Assembly: GCA_013322215.1 (NCBI GenBank)
Contig: JAAMEZ010000058.1
Coordinates: 1-64,000, forward strand
Length of the DNA: 64,000 nt
Direction: 5' to 3'
From: Martinezella rhizogenes
GTDB lineage: Bacteria; Pseudomonadota; Alphaproteobacteria; Rhizobiales; Rhizobiaceae
The notes under the pieces were generated by a model that saw only the letters and a program-made list of their open reading frames with translations, made no database searches and had not been told where the DNA came from. The position numbers and the translations under genes are program-made. Each line of letters opens with the position of its first letter. The stretch's first letter is position 1. Below, piece by piece: positions 1-8,341 of the stretch.

Positions 1-1
1 T

Positions 2-199
2 GCAGTCCCGCGTGCAGGGTGGGCGGAAGCGTTCGAGCAGTTCGGCATTCCGAAGGGCCGCACCGGACCTGCCGAAGAAATGTTTGAAGCCGTGAATGCA
101 GGATGGATGGCCCTCGGAGTCGAGGGTACGGAGCACATAGCGGGTACGACGACAGCACGCGAAGTCTTCGAGGCTGCACAGAACGCCGCCAAGACGTAA
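2..199 (+). CDS. NmrA/SDR-like NAD(P)-binding protein, C-terminal fragment
   Basis: An open frame runs from the window edge to a TAA at 197-199 and gives about 65 residues. It contains an EMFEAVNAGWM stretch followed by GVEGTEHIAGTTTAREVF. This pattern resembles the C-terminus of NmrA-like/atypical SDR NAD(P)-binding proteins (quinone reductase or redox-sensor relatives). The Rossmann N-terminus lies outside the window, so the assignment rests on tail resemblance only. It is convergent with moeA. Confidence 0.5.
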   Translation, partial: AVPRAGWAEAFEQFGIPKGRTGPAEEMFEAVNAGWMALGVEGTEHIAGTTTAREVFEAAQNAAKT

Positions 200-326
200 G
201 TCCCGGAAGCATCAGGCGTGACGGAAGCTTCCCGTCTCCGCGTCGGACGTATCGCGGGAAGCACTCAACAGTTCAAGTCAAAACGGGGTGTTTACTCCCG
301 CCCAATGTTCCGACTTCCCGAACAGC

Positions 327-404
327 GCGGTTTTCCGTCCGGAATTGCGTAAAAACAAACAGATAGAGCGTTTTCGCGATTCGAAGATAAAGTGGAACGG
401 CTCT
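327..404 (-). repeat. Dispersed rhizobial intergenic repeat, copy 1 (truncated)
   Basis: Read on the minus strand, the element starts with TAGAGC, continues with TTCGAATCGCGAAAACGC, and ends with CGGACGGAAAACCGC. The same blocks occur in the same order at 46352-46451. This copy lacks the outer GC-rich arm of the second copy. Its terminal TAG is the moeA stop codon. It resembles the RIME-type intergenic elements known from rhizobia, but the family name is my inference. The rest of the 200-402 gap holds no gene I can support. Confidence 0.75.
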
Positions 405-1629
405 AGCCGAGCAGATCCGGGCGCAGAAATATCACCCCAGTCGTCGCCCCCACCTCAAGCTCCGGCGCGTGCGGCGGACGCACGACCAGGCAGTCGGCGC
501 GCGAAAAGACCTTCATCATCGACGAATCCTGCTTGGAGAAGGGCTCGGCGAGCCAGCCTCCGTCGGCAGCTTTCGTCAGCGTCGCGCGGACGTAATCCTG
601 TCGCTGATCGTTCGCGGCGAAGGGCACGGCGGCGCGTGCAATGCCTTCACGCTTTACCGGAGGCAGGGATGCGAGCTTGCGAATCAGAGGTTCGAGAAAA
701 AGCAGTCCGCAGACGAGGCTGGAGACAGGATTGCCGGGAAGGCCGAGGACATGCATGTCGCCGAGGCTACCGACCATCAGGGGCTTACCGGGGCGCATGG
801 CAATGCGCCAGAAATCCAGCTTCATCCCCGCGGCGATCATCGTCGCCTGCACCAGATCGTGATCGCCGACCGAGGCGCCGCCGAGCGTGACGATGATATC
901 GGCCTTTGCCACCTGCGCACGGCCAATGGCAGCGGTAATCTCGTCGCTGTCGTCGGCAACGATGCCGAGATCAAGCACATGGGCGCCGGCATTGCGCGCG
1001 AGTGCGGCAATGCCAAAGGTATTCGAGGCAATGATTTGCGATGGCCCTGGTTCATTGCCCGGAGCGACGAGCTCATCGCCGGTCGCGAGAATCGCCACCA
1101 GCGGCCGGCGATAGACATCCAATGCCGGATGATTCATGGCCGCGGCGACAGTGAGCCGCGAGAAGTCCATCACCGTACCGACGGGAAGCACAGCTTCGCC
1201 TTCCAGGAAATCCTGTCCGCGCGGGCGAATATGCTGCCCCTTGCGCAAGGGATAGGTCGTGCGGATACGATCGCCTTCCAGGCGCTCCGCATCTTCCTGC
1301 AGGAGAACCGAATCGGTGCCTGACGGAACGGGAGCGCCGGTGAAGATGCGAACTGCTTCGCCCTTGCCGACGCTGCCATCGAAGGCATGGCCGGCGGCGG
1401 AGGCGCCGATGACCTGCAGTTCCGAACCAGGCGCTGCAGCATCCTCGAAGCGCAGCGCATAGCCATCCATCGCCGAGGCGTCGAAAGGCGGCTGGGTTAG
1501 GCGGGCCGTCAGATCTTTGGCCAGAACCCGACCCTCGGCCATGTCGAGCGGAACGCTTTCGAAGCGATGGATCGGCGCGGCGCTGTCCAACAGGCGCGCT
1601 TGCGCTTCGGCGACGGGCAATAGGCTCAT
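403..1629 (-). CDS. moeA: Molybdopterin molybdenumtransferase MoeA
   Basis: The 408-residue product has normal MoeA length. It inserts molybdate into adenylylated molybdopterin in the last step of molybdenum cofactor synthesis. Visible marks are the N-terminal substrate loop with MDGYALRF (about residue 54), ILATGDELV near residue 180 and VTLGGASVGDHD near residue 250, typical of the MoeA/MogA fold, followed by a C-terminal beta domain. The start lies 3 nt after moaC, so translation is probably coupled in the ppiD-trpDC-moaC-moeA operon. Its stop codon is part of the dispersed repeat. Confidence 0.95.
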   Translation of the reverse strand: MSLLPVAEAQARLLDSAAPIHRFESVPLDMAEGRVLAKDLTARLTQPPFDASAMDGYALRFEDAAAPGSELQVIGASAAGHAFDGSVGKGEAVRIFTGAPVPSGTDSVLLQEDAERLEGDRIRTTYPLRKGQHIRPRGQDFLEGEAVLPVGTVMDFSRLTVAAAMNHPALDVYRRPLVAILATGDELVAPGNEPGPSQIIASNTFGIAALARNAGAHVLDLGIVADDSDEITAAIGRAQVAKADIIVTLGGASVGDHDLVQATMIAAGMKLDFWRIAMRPGKPLMVGSLGDMHVLGLPGNPVSSLVCGLLFLEPLIRKLASLPPVKREGIARAAVPFAANDQRQDYVRATLTKAADGGWLAEPFSKQDSSMMKVFSRADCLVVRPPHAPELEVGATTGVIFLRPDLLG

Positions 1630-1632
1630 GTG

Positions 1633-2127
1633 TTAGGCCCCCGGATGGCGGAAATCCCCCGATTTGCCGCCGGATTTCTCCAATAGAGTGATGCCGCCGA
1701 TTTCCATGCCACGATCGGCGGCCTTGGCCATGTCGTAGATCGTCAGGCAGGCGACGGAAACCGCCGTCAGCGCCTCCATCTCGACACCGGTGCGACCGGT
1801 CAGCTTTGCCGTCGCGATCACTCGCAGGCCGGGCAGGGCAGCGTCCTCTTCGATATCGACGGCCACCTTTGTCAGCATCAATGGATGGCAAAGCGGAATG
1901 AGATTGCTGGTCTGCTTGGCTGCCATGATGCCGGCGAGCCGCGCCGTGCCGATGACATCGCCCTTCTTGGCGTTGCCTTCGCGGATCAGCGCCAGGGTCT
2001 CCGGCTTCATCTTGACGTAGCCGGTAGCCGTAGCGCTGCGTGCCGTTTCGGCCTTGTCGCCGACATCGACCATATGCGCTTCGCCCGAGGCATCGATATG
2101 TGTGAGACCGGCCTTCAGCGTGCTCAT
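1633..2127 (-). CDS. moaC: Cyclic pyranopterin monophosphate synthase MoaC
   Basis: The 164-residue product has the usual length. MoaC converts 3',8-cyclo-GTP to cyclic pyranopterin monophosphate. The MVDVGDK motif near the N-terminus, the LCHPL motif near residue 75, and GRTGVEMEALTAVSVA followed by the DMAKAADRGM helix are all present. It starts 1 nt after the trpC stop codon, indicating translational coupling with the tryptophan genes, and is followed by moeA. Pairing tryptophan and molybdopterin genes in one operon is a gene order I recall from rhizobia. Confidence 0.96.
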   Translation of the reverse strand: MSTLKAGLTHIDASGEAHMVDVGDKAETARSATATGYVKMKPETLALIREGNAKKGDVIGTARLAGIMAAKQTSNLIPLCHPLMLTKVAVDIEEDAALPGLRVIATAKLTGRTGVEMEALTAVSVACLTIYDMAKAADRGMEIGGITLLEKSGGKSGDFRHPGA

Positions 2128-2128
2128 T

Positions 2129-2944
2129 TCACTCGGCCGCCAGAATGCCGGCTTCGCCGTTCAGCAGCAATCGGGTCGCGGCCGCGACGTCATCCTTGCG
2201 CATAAGGCTTTCGCCGACGAGGAACGTCGTGATGCCTGCGGCCTCAAGACGTTTGCAATCGGCATGGGTGAAGACGCCGCTTTCGCCGACCAGCAGCCGA
2301 TCCTTCGGCACCATGGGTGCCAGGTTCTCGCTGACCGTCAAGCTGACTTCGAAGGTACGCAGATTGCGGTTGTTGATGCCGATCAGCGGCGAGGAGAGCT
2401 TCAGCGCGCGCTCCATCTCTTCGGCGTCATGCACCTCGACCAGCACATCCATGCCGAGGCCGAAGGCTTCGTCCTGGAGACGCTCGGCATCATCGTCCGA
2501 AAGCGAGGCCATGATGAGGAGGATACAATCGGCACCCCAGGCACGGGCTTCCTGTACCTGATAGGTGTCGAACATGAAGTCCTTGCGCAGTGCCGGCAGC
2601 GCGCAGGCCGCGCGGGCTGATGTCAGGAATTCGGGCGCGCCCTGGAAGCTCGGCGTATCGGTCAGGACCGAAAGACAGGCCGCTCCGCCGGCCTCATAAG
2701 CCTTGGCAAGCGCCGGCGGGTCGAAATCGGGACGGATCAGGCCCTTGGACGGGCTTGCCTTCTTGATCTCGGCGATCAGGCCGAAAATACCGGCATCCTG
2801 CTTGGCGAGCAGCGCCTTGTGAAAGCCGCGCGGTGCGGACTGCCCGGCCTGCATCGCCTTGAGATCGGCAAGCGACAGCTTGGCCTTGGCGGCAGCGATT
2901 TCCTCGCGCTTGTAGGCTTCGATCTTTCTAAGGATATCGGTCAT
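2129..2944 (-). CDS. trpC: Indole-3-glycerol phosphate synthase
   Basis: The 271-residue TIM barrel closes the indole ring of tryptophan, acting on CdRP. SPSKGLIRPDFDP (strand 1 catalytic lysine and phosphate region), a LIGINNRNL stretch and VGESGV near the C-terminus match the family. It is monofunctional, without a fused TrpF domain. The start follows the trpD stop by 6 nt. Confidence 0.96.
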   Translation of the reverse strand: MTDILRKIEAYKREEIAAAKAKLSLADLKAMQAGQSAPRGFHKALLAKQDAGIFGLIAEIKKASPSKGLIRPDFDPPALAKAYEAGGAACLSVLTDTPSFQGAPEFLTSARAACALPALRKDFMFDTYQVQEARAWGADCILLIMASLSDDDAERLQDEAFGLGMDVLVEVHDAEEMERALKLSSPLIGINNRNLRTFEVSLTVSENLAPMVPKDRLLVGESGVFTHADCKRLEAAGITTFLVGESLMRKDDVAAATRLLLNGEAGILAAE

Positions 2945-2950
2945 GACGTC

Positions 2951-3973
2951 CTAGTCCTGTCCTTCCTCGTTGGAAACGGCAATGAGCTTTTCCAACGCAA
3001 CGGCGGTAGCGCCGCTATCGAGCGAATGGGCCGCGAGCTTCATGCCATCATGGAGCGTTTCCGCCTTGCCGGCAATGACCAGCGAGGCGGCCGCATTGGC
3101 AAGAGCGATGTCGCGATAGGCGTTCTTTTCACCACCCAGCACCGCACGAAGAGCCGCAGCATTGGCAACGCCGTCGCCGCCCTTGAGATCGGCAAGGTCG
3201 GCATGCTGCAGACCGAAATCTGATGGTGTCAGCTCGAAGCTGCGGATCTTGCCGTTTTCCAGAGCTGCGACGGAGGTCTTGCCGGTCGTGGTGATTTCAT
3301 CGAGGCCGTCACCATGCACGACCCAGACGCTCTCCGCTTTCATATCCTTCAGAACTTCGGCCAGCGGCAGCACCCATTGCGGTGCGAAGACGCCGAGCAG
3401 CTGGCGGCGCGCGCCCGCGGGATTCGAAAGCGGACCAAGAAGGTTGAAGATCGTCCGCGTGCCGAGTTCGACGCGCGAGGGACCGACATGGCGCATGGAG
3501 GAATGATGCAGCTGCGCGAACATGAAGCCGATACCGGCTTCCCGAATGCAGCGGGCGATCGTCTCCGGTCCGATATCAAGCTTGATGCCTAATACGGACT
3601 GTGTGTCGGCGGTGCCGGCCTTGGAACTCTGAGCCCGATTGCCGTGCTTGGCGACGGGCACGCCGGCGCCGGCGACGATGAATGCCGCCAGCGTCGAGAT
3701 ATTGTATGTGCCAAAACCATCGCCGCCGGTGCCGACGATATCGATGGCATCCGCCGGCGCCTTCACCGGCAGCATCTTGGCCCGCATCGTGGTCACGGCG
3801 CCGACGATCTCATCAACCGTTTCGCCGCGCACGCGCAACGCCATGAGAAAGGCACCGATCTGCGACGGCGTGGCCTCGCCCGACATCAGGATTTCGAATG
3901 CCTGCCGGGCTTCGTCCCGCGTCAGCGCCTCACGATTGGCGACCTTGGCGAGGAAAGGCTTCAATTCTGTCAT
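2951..3973 (-). CDS. trpD: Anthranilate phosphoribosyltransferase
   Basis: The start is set at the ATG at 3973 (MTELKPFLAKV), giving 340 residues, the normal length. A longer in-frame ATG at 4102 would overlap the end of ppiD and would add low-complexity sequence, so it is rejected. The PRPP-binding loop DIVGTGGDGFGTYNIST, KHGNRAQSSKAGTAD and the HVGPSRVELGTRTIFNLLGPL block identify the family. The enzyme transfers phosphoribose to anthranilate. It is 25 nt downstream of ppiD. Confidence 0.96.
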   Translation of the reverse strand: MTELKPFLAKVANREALTRDEARQAFEILMSGEATPSQIGAFLMALRVRGETVDEIVGAVTTMRAKMLPVKAPADAIDIVGTGGDGFGTYNISTLAAFIVAGAGVPVAKHGNRAQSSKAGTADTQSVLGIKLDIGPETIARCIREAGIGFMFAQLHHSSMRHVGPSRVELGTRTIFNLLGPLSNPAGARRQLLGVFAPQWVLPLAEVLKDMKAESVWVVHGDGLDEITTTGKTSVAALENGKIRSFELTPSDFGLQHADLADLKGGDGVANAAALRAVLGGEKNAYRDIALANAAASLVIAGKAETLHDGMKLAAHSLDSGATAVALEKLIAVSNEEGQD

Positions 3974-3998
3974 TGATGATCCATCCTCCCGTATGGGT

Positions 3999-5891
3999 CT
4001 AGCGGGACATCGCCTGTTCGGCGAGGCTCTGGTTGACCGTGACGGCGTATTTGGACTGCAGCTGATTGACCATCTGGTCGAGGATGTCGTCGCCTGCAGC
4101 ATTGGCGATCTGGGCGACCTGCTGATCGTCGTTGCTCAGCGCATCGGTCGTCGGATTGTCGTTGACATCGGTGACCTTGAGCAGGATCTGCGTCGTGTCA
4201 TCGGCGCCGACGGCATTTGCAGCCGTGTCGACTGGACCGGAGAAGGCGGCAGCGATACCACCGCGACCGAGAACCGGATCATCCGTCGAGCGCGTGATAC
4301 CGGTCTTGCTTTCGACGGCAATGCCAAGCGGCGTGGCGATGTCGGCAAGCGACTTGCCCTTCTGCGCTGCCTGTTTCAGCTCGGTTGCCTTGGCGGCAAG
4401 CGCGACCTTCTGCTGCTCCGCGGTCCAGTCGGCGACGGCCTTTTCACGCACTTCGGCAAGCGGACGATCATGATCGGGCGTGACGTTCATGACGTCATAC
4501 CAGATGTAGCCGTCGTTGCCGACTGTCAGGGGAGCAGGGTTACCGCCCTGATCGGCCTTGAAGACTTCCGAAATCAGCTGCTGTCGGGCCGGCAGATCCT
4601 TGATCTCATTGCCCTTCTGATCGAGGCCAGTCTGATCGATCGCATCGATGGTGACGAGCTTCAGCTTGAGCTGCGAAGCTGCATCCTGCAGCGATGCGCC
4701 AGAGCCGCGCAGGTCTTCGAACTTGTCGTGGACGCTGGTGATTTCGTTGGCGGCGTTGGCGAGCGCAATCTGCTTGCGGATATCGTCCTTGACCTCGTCG
4801 AAATTCTTCGCCGTTTCGTTCTTTACATTGGTCACGCGCAGGATGACCGGGCCGAACGAACCGTCCACGACCGGGGTTGTACCGCCTTCCTTGGAGACGG
4901 CGAAAGCAGCTTCGGCAACGGTCTTGTCCGGAACCTGATCCTTGGTGAAGGTGCCGAGCAGCACATCGGACGGCTTCTTGCCCTGGTCGGAGACGAGCTG
5001 GTCGAAGGTGGTTCCCGTCTTCAACGCATCGGCGGCCGCGTTGGCAAGATCCTTGTTGGCGAAAGTCAACTGCTCGATGGTGCGCGTTCCCGGCGTGGTA
5101 AAGCTGTCCTTGCGCTTGTCGAACTGCGCGCGCACTTCGTCATCCGTAACACTTGCCAGATCGGCAATATCCTCGGCCTGCAGCTTCACATAGGCGAACT
5201 TACGGTATTCAGGTGCACGATATTTCGACTTCACACCATCGAACCATTTCTGCAACACGTCGTCGGCCGGCGCCTTAACGGGATCGATATTGGCATTGGT
5301 CAGCAGCAGATAATCGATGCTGCGGGTCTCGTCATGATACTGCTTGACCGCATCGACAAGAACCGAAGGCGCGATAAAGCCGTTCGATACCGCCTCGACG
5401 ATCTGGCTGCGGATCGCGACCTTGCTGCGCTCCTTGATATAATCGTCCGGCGATATGCTGCTATTGCGCAGAAGCATATCGAACTTTTGACGGTCAAAGG
5501 CGCCGTTCGCAGCCTTGAAAGCGGGATCGTCGCCGATGAGCTTGGCAAGGCGGTCTTGCGAAAGGCCGAGGTTCATATCGGCGGCAAGCTGATCGAGCGA
5601 GGCGCCGGCGACGAGCTGCGCGACCGTCTGCTGCCCGATACCGAAGGCGCGGGCCTGCTCCGGCGTGATCTGCATGCGCAGCTGCTGGCTGATCGCCTGG
5701 ATCTGGCGGCGATAGGCGAGACGGAACTCGTTGGTATCAATGTGCTGATCGCCAACCGTGACAACGGTATTGCTGCTGCCACCGGTGATGAGGGACCGCT
5801 CGACGCCCCACACGCCGAAGGCTGCCGCAAGAAGAAGCAACAAACCCTTGGCAACCCAGGTCTGGGCGATTTTTCTCAGCACGTCGAACAT
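3999..5891 (-). CDS. ppiD: Membrane-anchored peptidyl-prolyl isomerase, PpiD/SurA type
   Basis: The 630-residue product has a short cytoplasmic N-terminus and one transmembrane segment (about residues 14-34, KGLLLLLAAAFGVWGV). A SurA-like chaperone region follows, with a degenerate parvulin domain around 250-370 and a long C-terminal domain. This is the PpiD architecture: a periplasmic folding factor anchored in the inner membrane. It is the first gene of the ppiD-trpD-trpC-moaC-moeA run. Parvulin residues look weakly conserved, so chaperone activity may matter more than isomerase activity (inference). Confidence 0.9.
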   Translation of the reverse strand: MFDVLRKIAQTWVAKGLLLLLAAAFGVWGVERSLITGGSSNTVVTVGDQHIDTNEFRLAYRRQIQAISQQLRMQITPEQARAFGIGQQTVAQLVAGASLDQLAADMNLGLSQDRLAKLIGDDPAFKAANGAFDRQKFDMLLRNSSISPDDYIKERSKVAIRSQIVEAVSNGFIAPSVLVDAVKQYHDETRSIDYLLLTNANIDPVKAPADDVLQKWFDGVKSKYRAPEYRKFAYVKLQAEDIADLASVTDDEVRAQFDKRKDSFTTPGTRTIEQLTFANKDLANAAADALKTGTTFDQLVSDQGKKPSDVLLGTFTKDQVPDKTVAEAAFAVSKEGGTTPVVDGSFGPVILRVTNVKNETAKNFDEVKDDIRKQIALANAANEITSVHDKFEDLRGSGASLQDAASQLKLKLVTIDAIDQTGLDQKGNEIKDLPARQQLISEVFKADQGGNPAPLTVGNDGYIWYDVMNVTPDHDRPLAEVREKAVADWTAEQQKVALAAKATELKQAAQKGKSLADIATPLGIAVESKTGITRSTDDPVLGRGGIAAAFSGPVDTAANAVGADDTTQILLKVTDVNDNPTTDALSNDDQQVAQIANAAGDDILDQMVNQLQSKYAVTVNQSLAEQAMSR

Positions 5892-6071
5892 CGGAAAGCA
5901 AACCTCGTCATCATCAAGTCTTCGCCCGCAGGCGAAACAATCGGAGTTCCTTAGAACAATCCGAACCGGAATTGAAGAGCCAGCGGGGAAATCGCCGGAT
6001 GAGGCGCAAATATGCCGGAACCTTTGAGAAGCGGCGGCGTTTCAGCAATACGGAAACACAAGGAGCAAACG

Positions 6072-6353
6072 ATGGCAGAGACGAAATCAGCCTCCACTCA
6101 GTCGTCTTCGGCACGAGCACAAACGGAAACGGCAATGGAGGATCTTGCCGCCCAGGTCGCAGCGTTGCGCGAAGATCTGGCAAAGCTGTCACAAAGCGTG
6201 GCGGCTGTGGGGCAGGGAGCGAAATCTGTCGTCGCGGAGGAAGCCCAGGAGATCACCGAGCAGTTGCGCGAGAGAGTTCGTGAAGAGCCGATTTTCATGG
6301 TCGCGGCCGCAGCCGGCATCGGCTATCTGATCGGTCTCCTGAGCAGACGCTAG
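6072..6353 (+). CDS. DUF883/ElaB-YqjD-like membrane-anchored protein
   Basis: The start at 6072 is supported by AGGAG eight to ten bases upstream. The longer in-frame start at 6012 lacks support. The 93-residue product has a helical middle (about 25-70) and ends in a hydrophobic segment (FMVAAAAGIGYLIGLL) followed by RR. This layout matches the DUF883 family (ElaB/YqjD), whose E. coli members are C-tail-anchored inner-membrane proteins that associate with ribosomes. A strong terminator follows. Confidence 0.8.
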   Translation: MAETKSASTQSSSARAQTETAMEDLAAQVAALREDLAKLSQSVAAVGQGAKSVVAEEAQEITEQLRERVREEPIFMVAAAAGIGYLIGLLSRR

Positions 6354-6415
6354 CTTCAGGACGAGCTTTCGATCGGTGGACGAGCCCTGCGAGCCACCAC
6401 AGCTGCGAAACTGCC

Positions 6416-6446
6416 GAAAAGGCGCGGACAACTTCCGCGCCTTTTC
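6416..6446 (+). terminator. Rho-independent terminator of the DUF883 gene
   Basis: A 13-bp perfect stem (GAAAAGGCGCGGA / TCCGCGCCTTTTC) closes a 5-nt loop, and its 3' arm ends in TTTT. It lies 62 nt after the stop codon. Confidence 0.85.
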
Positions 6447-6620
6447 AATTGATCGCAAGTGGAATCGCCCGCACCTGAAAGCTGCAGTTCCTGCCGAATA
6501 CGCCACAACCACCGCTTGGTGCGGCATCTTTGCGACACTCGCTGCGACATCTTGACCATCGCCACTTGTTGAACGCTCACCCTCTTGTATCACATGGGCG
6601 CTTACTATAGGTAATGACAA

Positions 6621-6638
6621 TTATAAGGTTGCTTATGA
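6621..6638. promoter_or_regulatory. Candidate MarR-family operator
   Basis: Inverted repeat ATAAG-GTTG-CTTAT with further flanking T/A symmetry lies 20-35 nt upstream of the MarR start codon. Size and position fit autoregulation by a MarR dimer, but no footprint exists and the repeat is short. Confidence 0.4.
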
Positions 6639-6657
6639 ATAGCAGGCTCCTCATACC

Positions 6658-7122
6658 ATGATTTCGACCCCCACCGTTGGTTTTCTCCTCCATGACGTTG
6701 CCCGACTGCTTCGAAAGAGATTCGAGCAGCGTGCAAAGGATTTGGGCCTGACACGCTCGCAATGGCAGACCCTTGCCTACCTCGCGAACAATGAGGGCAT
6801 CCATCAGGCCGGATTGGCCGAGATTCTGGAAATCGAGCCGATCACCCTGGTGCGTATCCTCGACAAACTCAGCGAACGGGGGCTGGTGGAGCGCCGGCAG
6901 CATCCGAACGATCGCCGCAGCTGGCTCCTCTACATGCGCGAAGAGGCTCGTCCGCTGATGGACACCATGCGCAGCATAGGTGAACAGTCGCGCCGGGAAG
7001 CGCTCGAGGGCGCCTCTCAGGAAGATCAAGAGCGCCTCTATGAATTGCTTACCCTTATGAAATCGAACCTGGTCAGCGCCTGCCGCTCGAAGGCAGTCGA
7101 CAAAGAGTTACAACATGGCTGA
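6658..7122 (+). CDS. MarR family transcriptional regulator (EmrR-like)
   Basis: The 154-residue product has a MarR winged helix: GLTRSQWQTLAYL (about 25-37), the recognition region ITLVRILDKLSERGLVERR and the wing RHPNDRRS-like QHPNDRRSW. Its stop overlaps the emrA start by 8 nt, so it is co-translated with the efflux genes. By analogy with EmrR it probably represses the operon until an effector binds; the effector cannot be inferred. Confidence 0.9.
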   Translation: MISTPTVGFLLHDVARLLRKRFEQRAKDLGLTRSQWQTLAYLANNEGIHQAGLAEILEIEPITLVRILDKLSERGLVERRQHPNDRRSWLLYMREEARPLMDTMRSIGEQSRREALEGASQEDQERLYELLTLMKSNLVSACRSKAVDKELQHG

Positions 7123-8341
7123 AGCATCTTCCCCGCTTCGCGTACCCGCGAACGCAAATTCCTCCGAACAAAGTCAAACTCCTGTCGCCGAGGCCCCATC
7201 CTCCAACCCGGCGCAGCAACCCTCGACGACCGTTCCGGCCACACCGGCTGCACCTCCTGAAACGCCGCGCAAGCGCCGCGGCCTGACGCGGCCGGTGATG
7301 TTTGCGCTGCTTCCGATAGCACTTGTCATCGGCGGTTATTACTACGTTACCGGCGGACAGATCATGTCCACGGACAATGCCTATATCCAGGCGGACATGG
7401 TCGGGGTTTCCACAGACGTCTCCGGCACGGTGATCTCGATCGACGTGCATGAGAACGAAACCGTTAGGAAAGGGCAGGTGCTTTTTCGCCTGAAGCCGGA
7501 TTCTTTCCGAATCGCGCTCGAGGGCGCGAAAGCACAGCTCGGCAATGCCAGGAACCAGATCCTGAACCTGCAGGCGAGCTACAAGCAATCCCTGTCGGAA
7601 ATTGCACAGGCACAGGCCGATATCCCGTACTATCAGACGGAATTCGACCGCCAGCAAAACCTGATCACCAATTCGGTCGCTTCCAAGGCGGCCTTCGACC
7701 AAGCCAGGCACAATCTCGAAGCCGCGCAGCAGAAGGTATTGGTCGCAAAGGCCACAGCCGCTGCGACTCTCGCCCAGTTGGGCGGCGAAGGTACTGCCGA
7801 TCTGCCTCCGGAGCAGAACCCGCTCTATCTGCAGGCGAAGGCGGCGGTTGACAATGCGCAGCGCGAACTTGACGACACCGTCGTCAAGGCCCCCTTCGAC
7901 GGCGTGACCGCAAACGTACCCTCGCTGCAGGTCGGCGCCTATCTGACGGCCTCCCAGCCGGGCTTCTCGCTGGTTTCCACCACGCATCTGTGGATCAATG
8001 CCAGCCCGAAGGAAACCGAACTCACCTATGTCCGGCCTGGCCAGAAGGTCGACATCTCGGTCGATGCCTATCCGGGCGTTACGTGGAAGGGCACGGTCGC
8101 CAGCATTTCGCCGGCATCCGGCTCGAGCTTCTCGCTTCTGCCGGCGCAAAACACAACTGGTAACTGGGTCAAGGTCGTACAGCGCATACCGATGATCATC
8201 AATATCGACGACACGGCGGGCAAGCCTCCGCTGCGAGTCGGGATGAGTGTCGTCGCCGGTGTCGACACCGGCCATGCCCGTGGCCTGCCTGATTTCATTA
8301 CCAACCTGCTGGGCCGTGCCCGCGGTCAGGATCATGAGTAA
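7115..8341 (+). CDS. emrA: EmrA-type HlyD membrane fusion protein
   Basis: The 408-residue product has a cytoplasmic proline/alanine-rich N-terminus and one transmembrane segment (about 67-85, VMFALLPIALVIGGYYYV). A lipoyl/barrel-sandwich domain beginning GGQIMSTDNAYIQAD and a coiled-coil hairpin (about 130-230) follow. This is the periplasmic adaptor of a tripartite MFS pump. It overlaps both neighbours by 8 nt. Symbol by family and context. Confidence 0.9.
   Translation: MAEASSPLRVPANANSSEQSQTPVAEAPSSNPAQQPSTTVPATPAAPPETPRKRRGLTRPVMFALLPIALVIGGYYYVTGGQIMSTDNAYIQADMVGVSTDVSGTVISIDVHENETVRKGQVLFRLKPDSFRIALEGAKAQLGNARNQILNLQASYKQSLSEIAQAQADIPYYQTEFDRQQNLITNSVASKAAFDQARHNLEAAQQKVLVAKATAAATLAQLGGEGTADLPPEQNPLYLQAKAAVDNAQRELDDTVVKAPFDGVTANVPSLQVGAYLTASQPGFSLVSTTHLWINASPKETELTYVRPGQKVDISVDAYPGVTWKGTVASISPASGSSFSLLPAQNTTGNWVKVVQRIPMIINIDDTAGKPPLRVGMSVVAGVDTGHARGLPDFITNLLGRARGQDHE

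Noticed and set aside
3639..5954. 771-codon plus-strand frame
   Set aside because: Antisense to ppiD and trpD; its translation is compositionally biased with no domain, while the minus-strand frames encode clear proteins.
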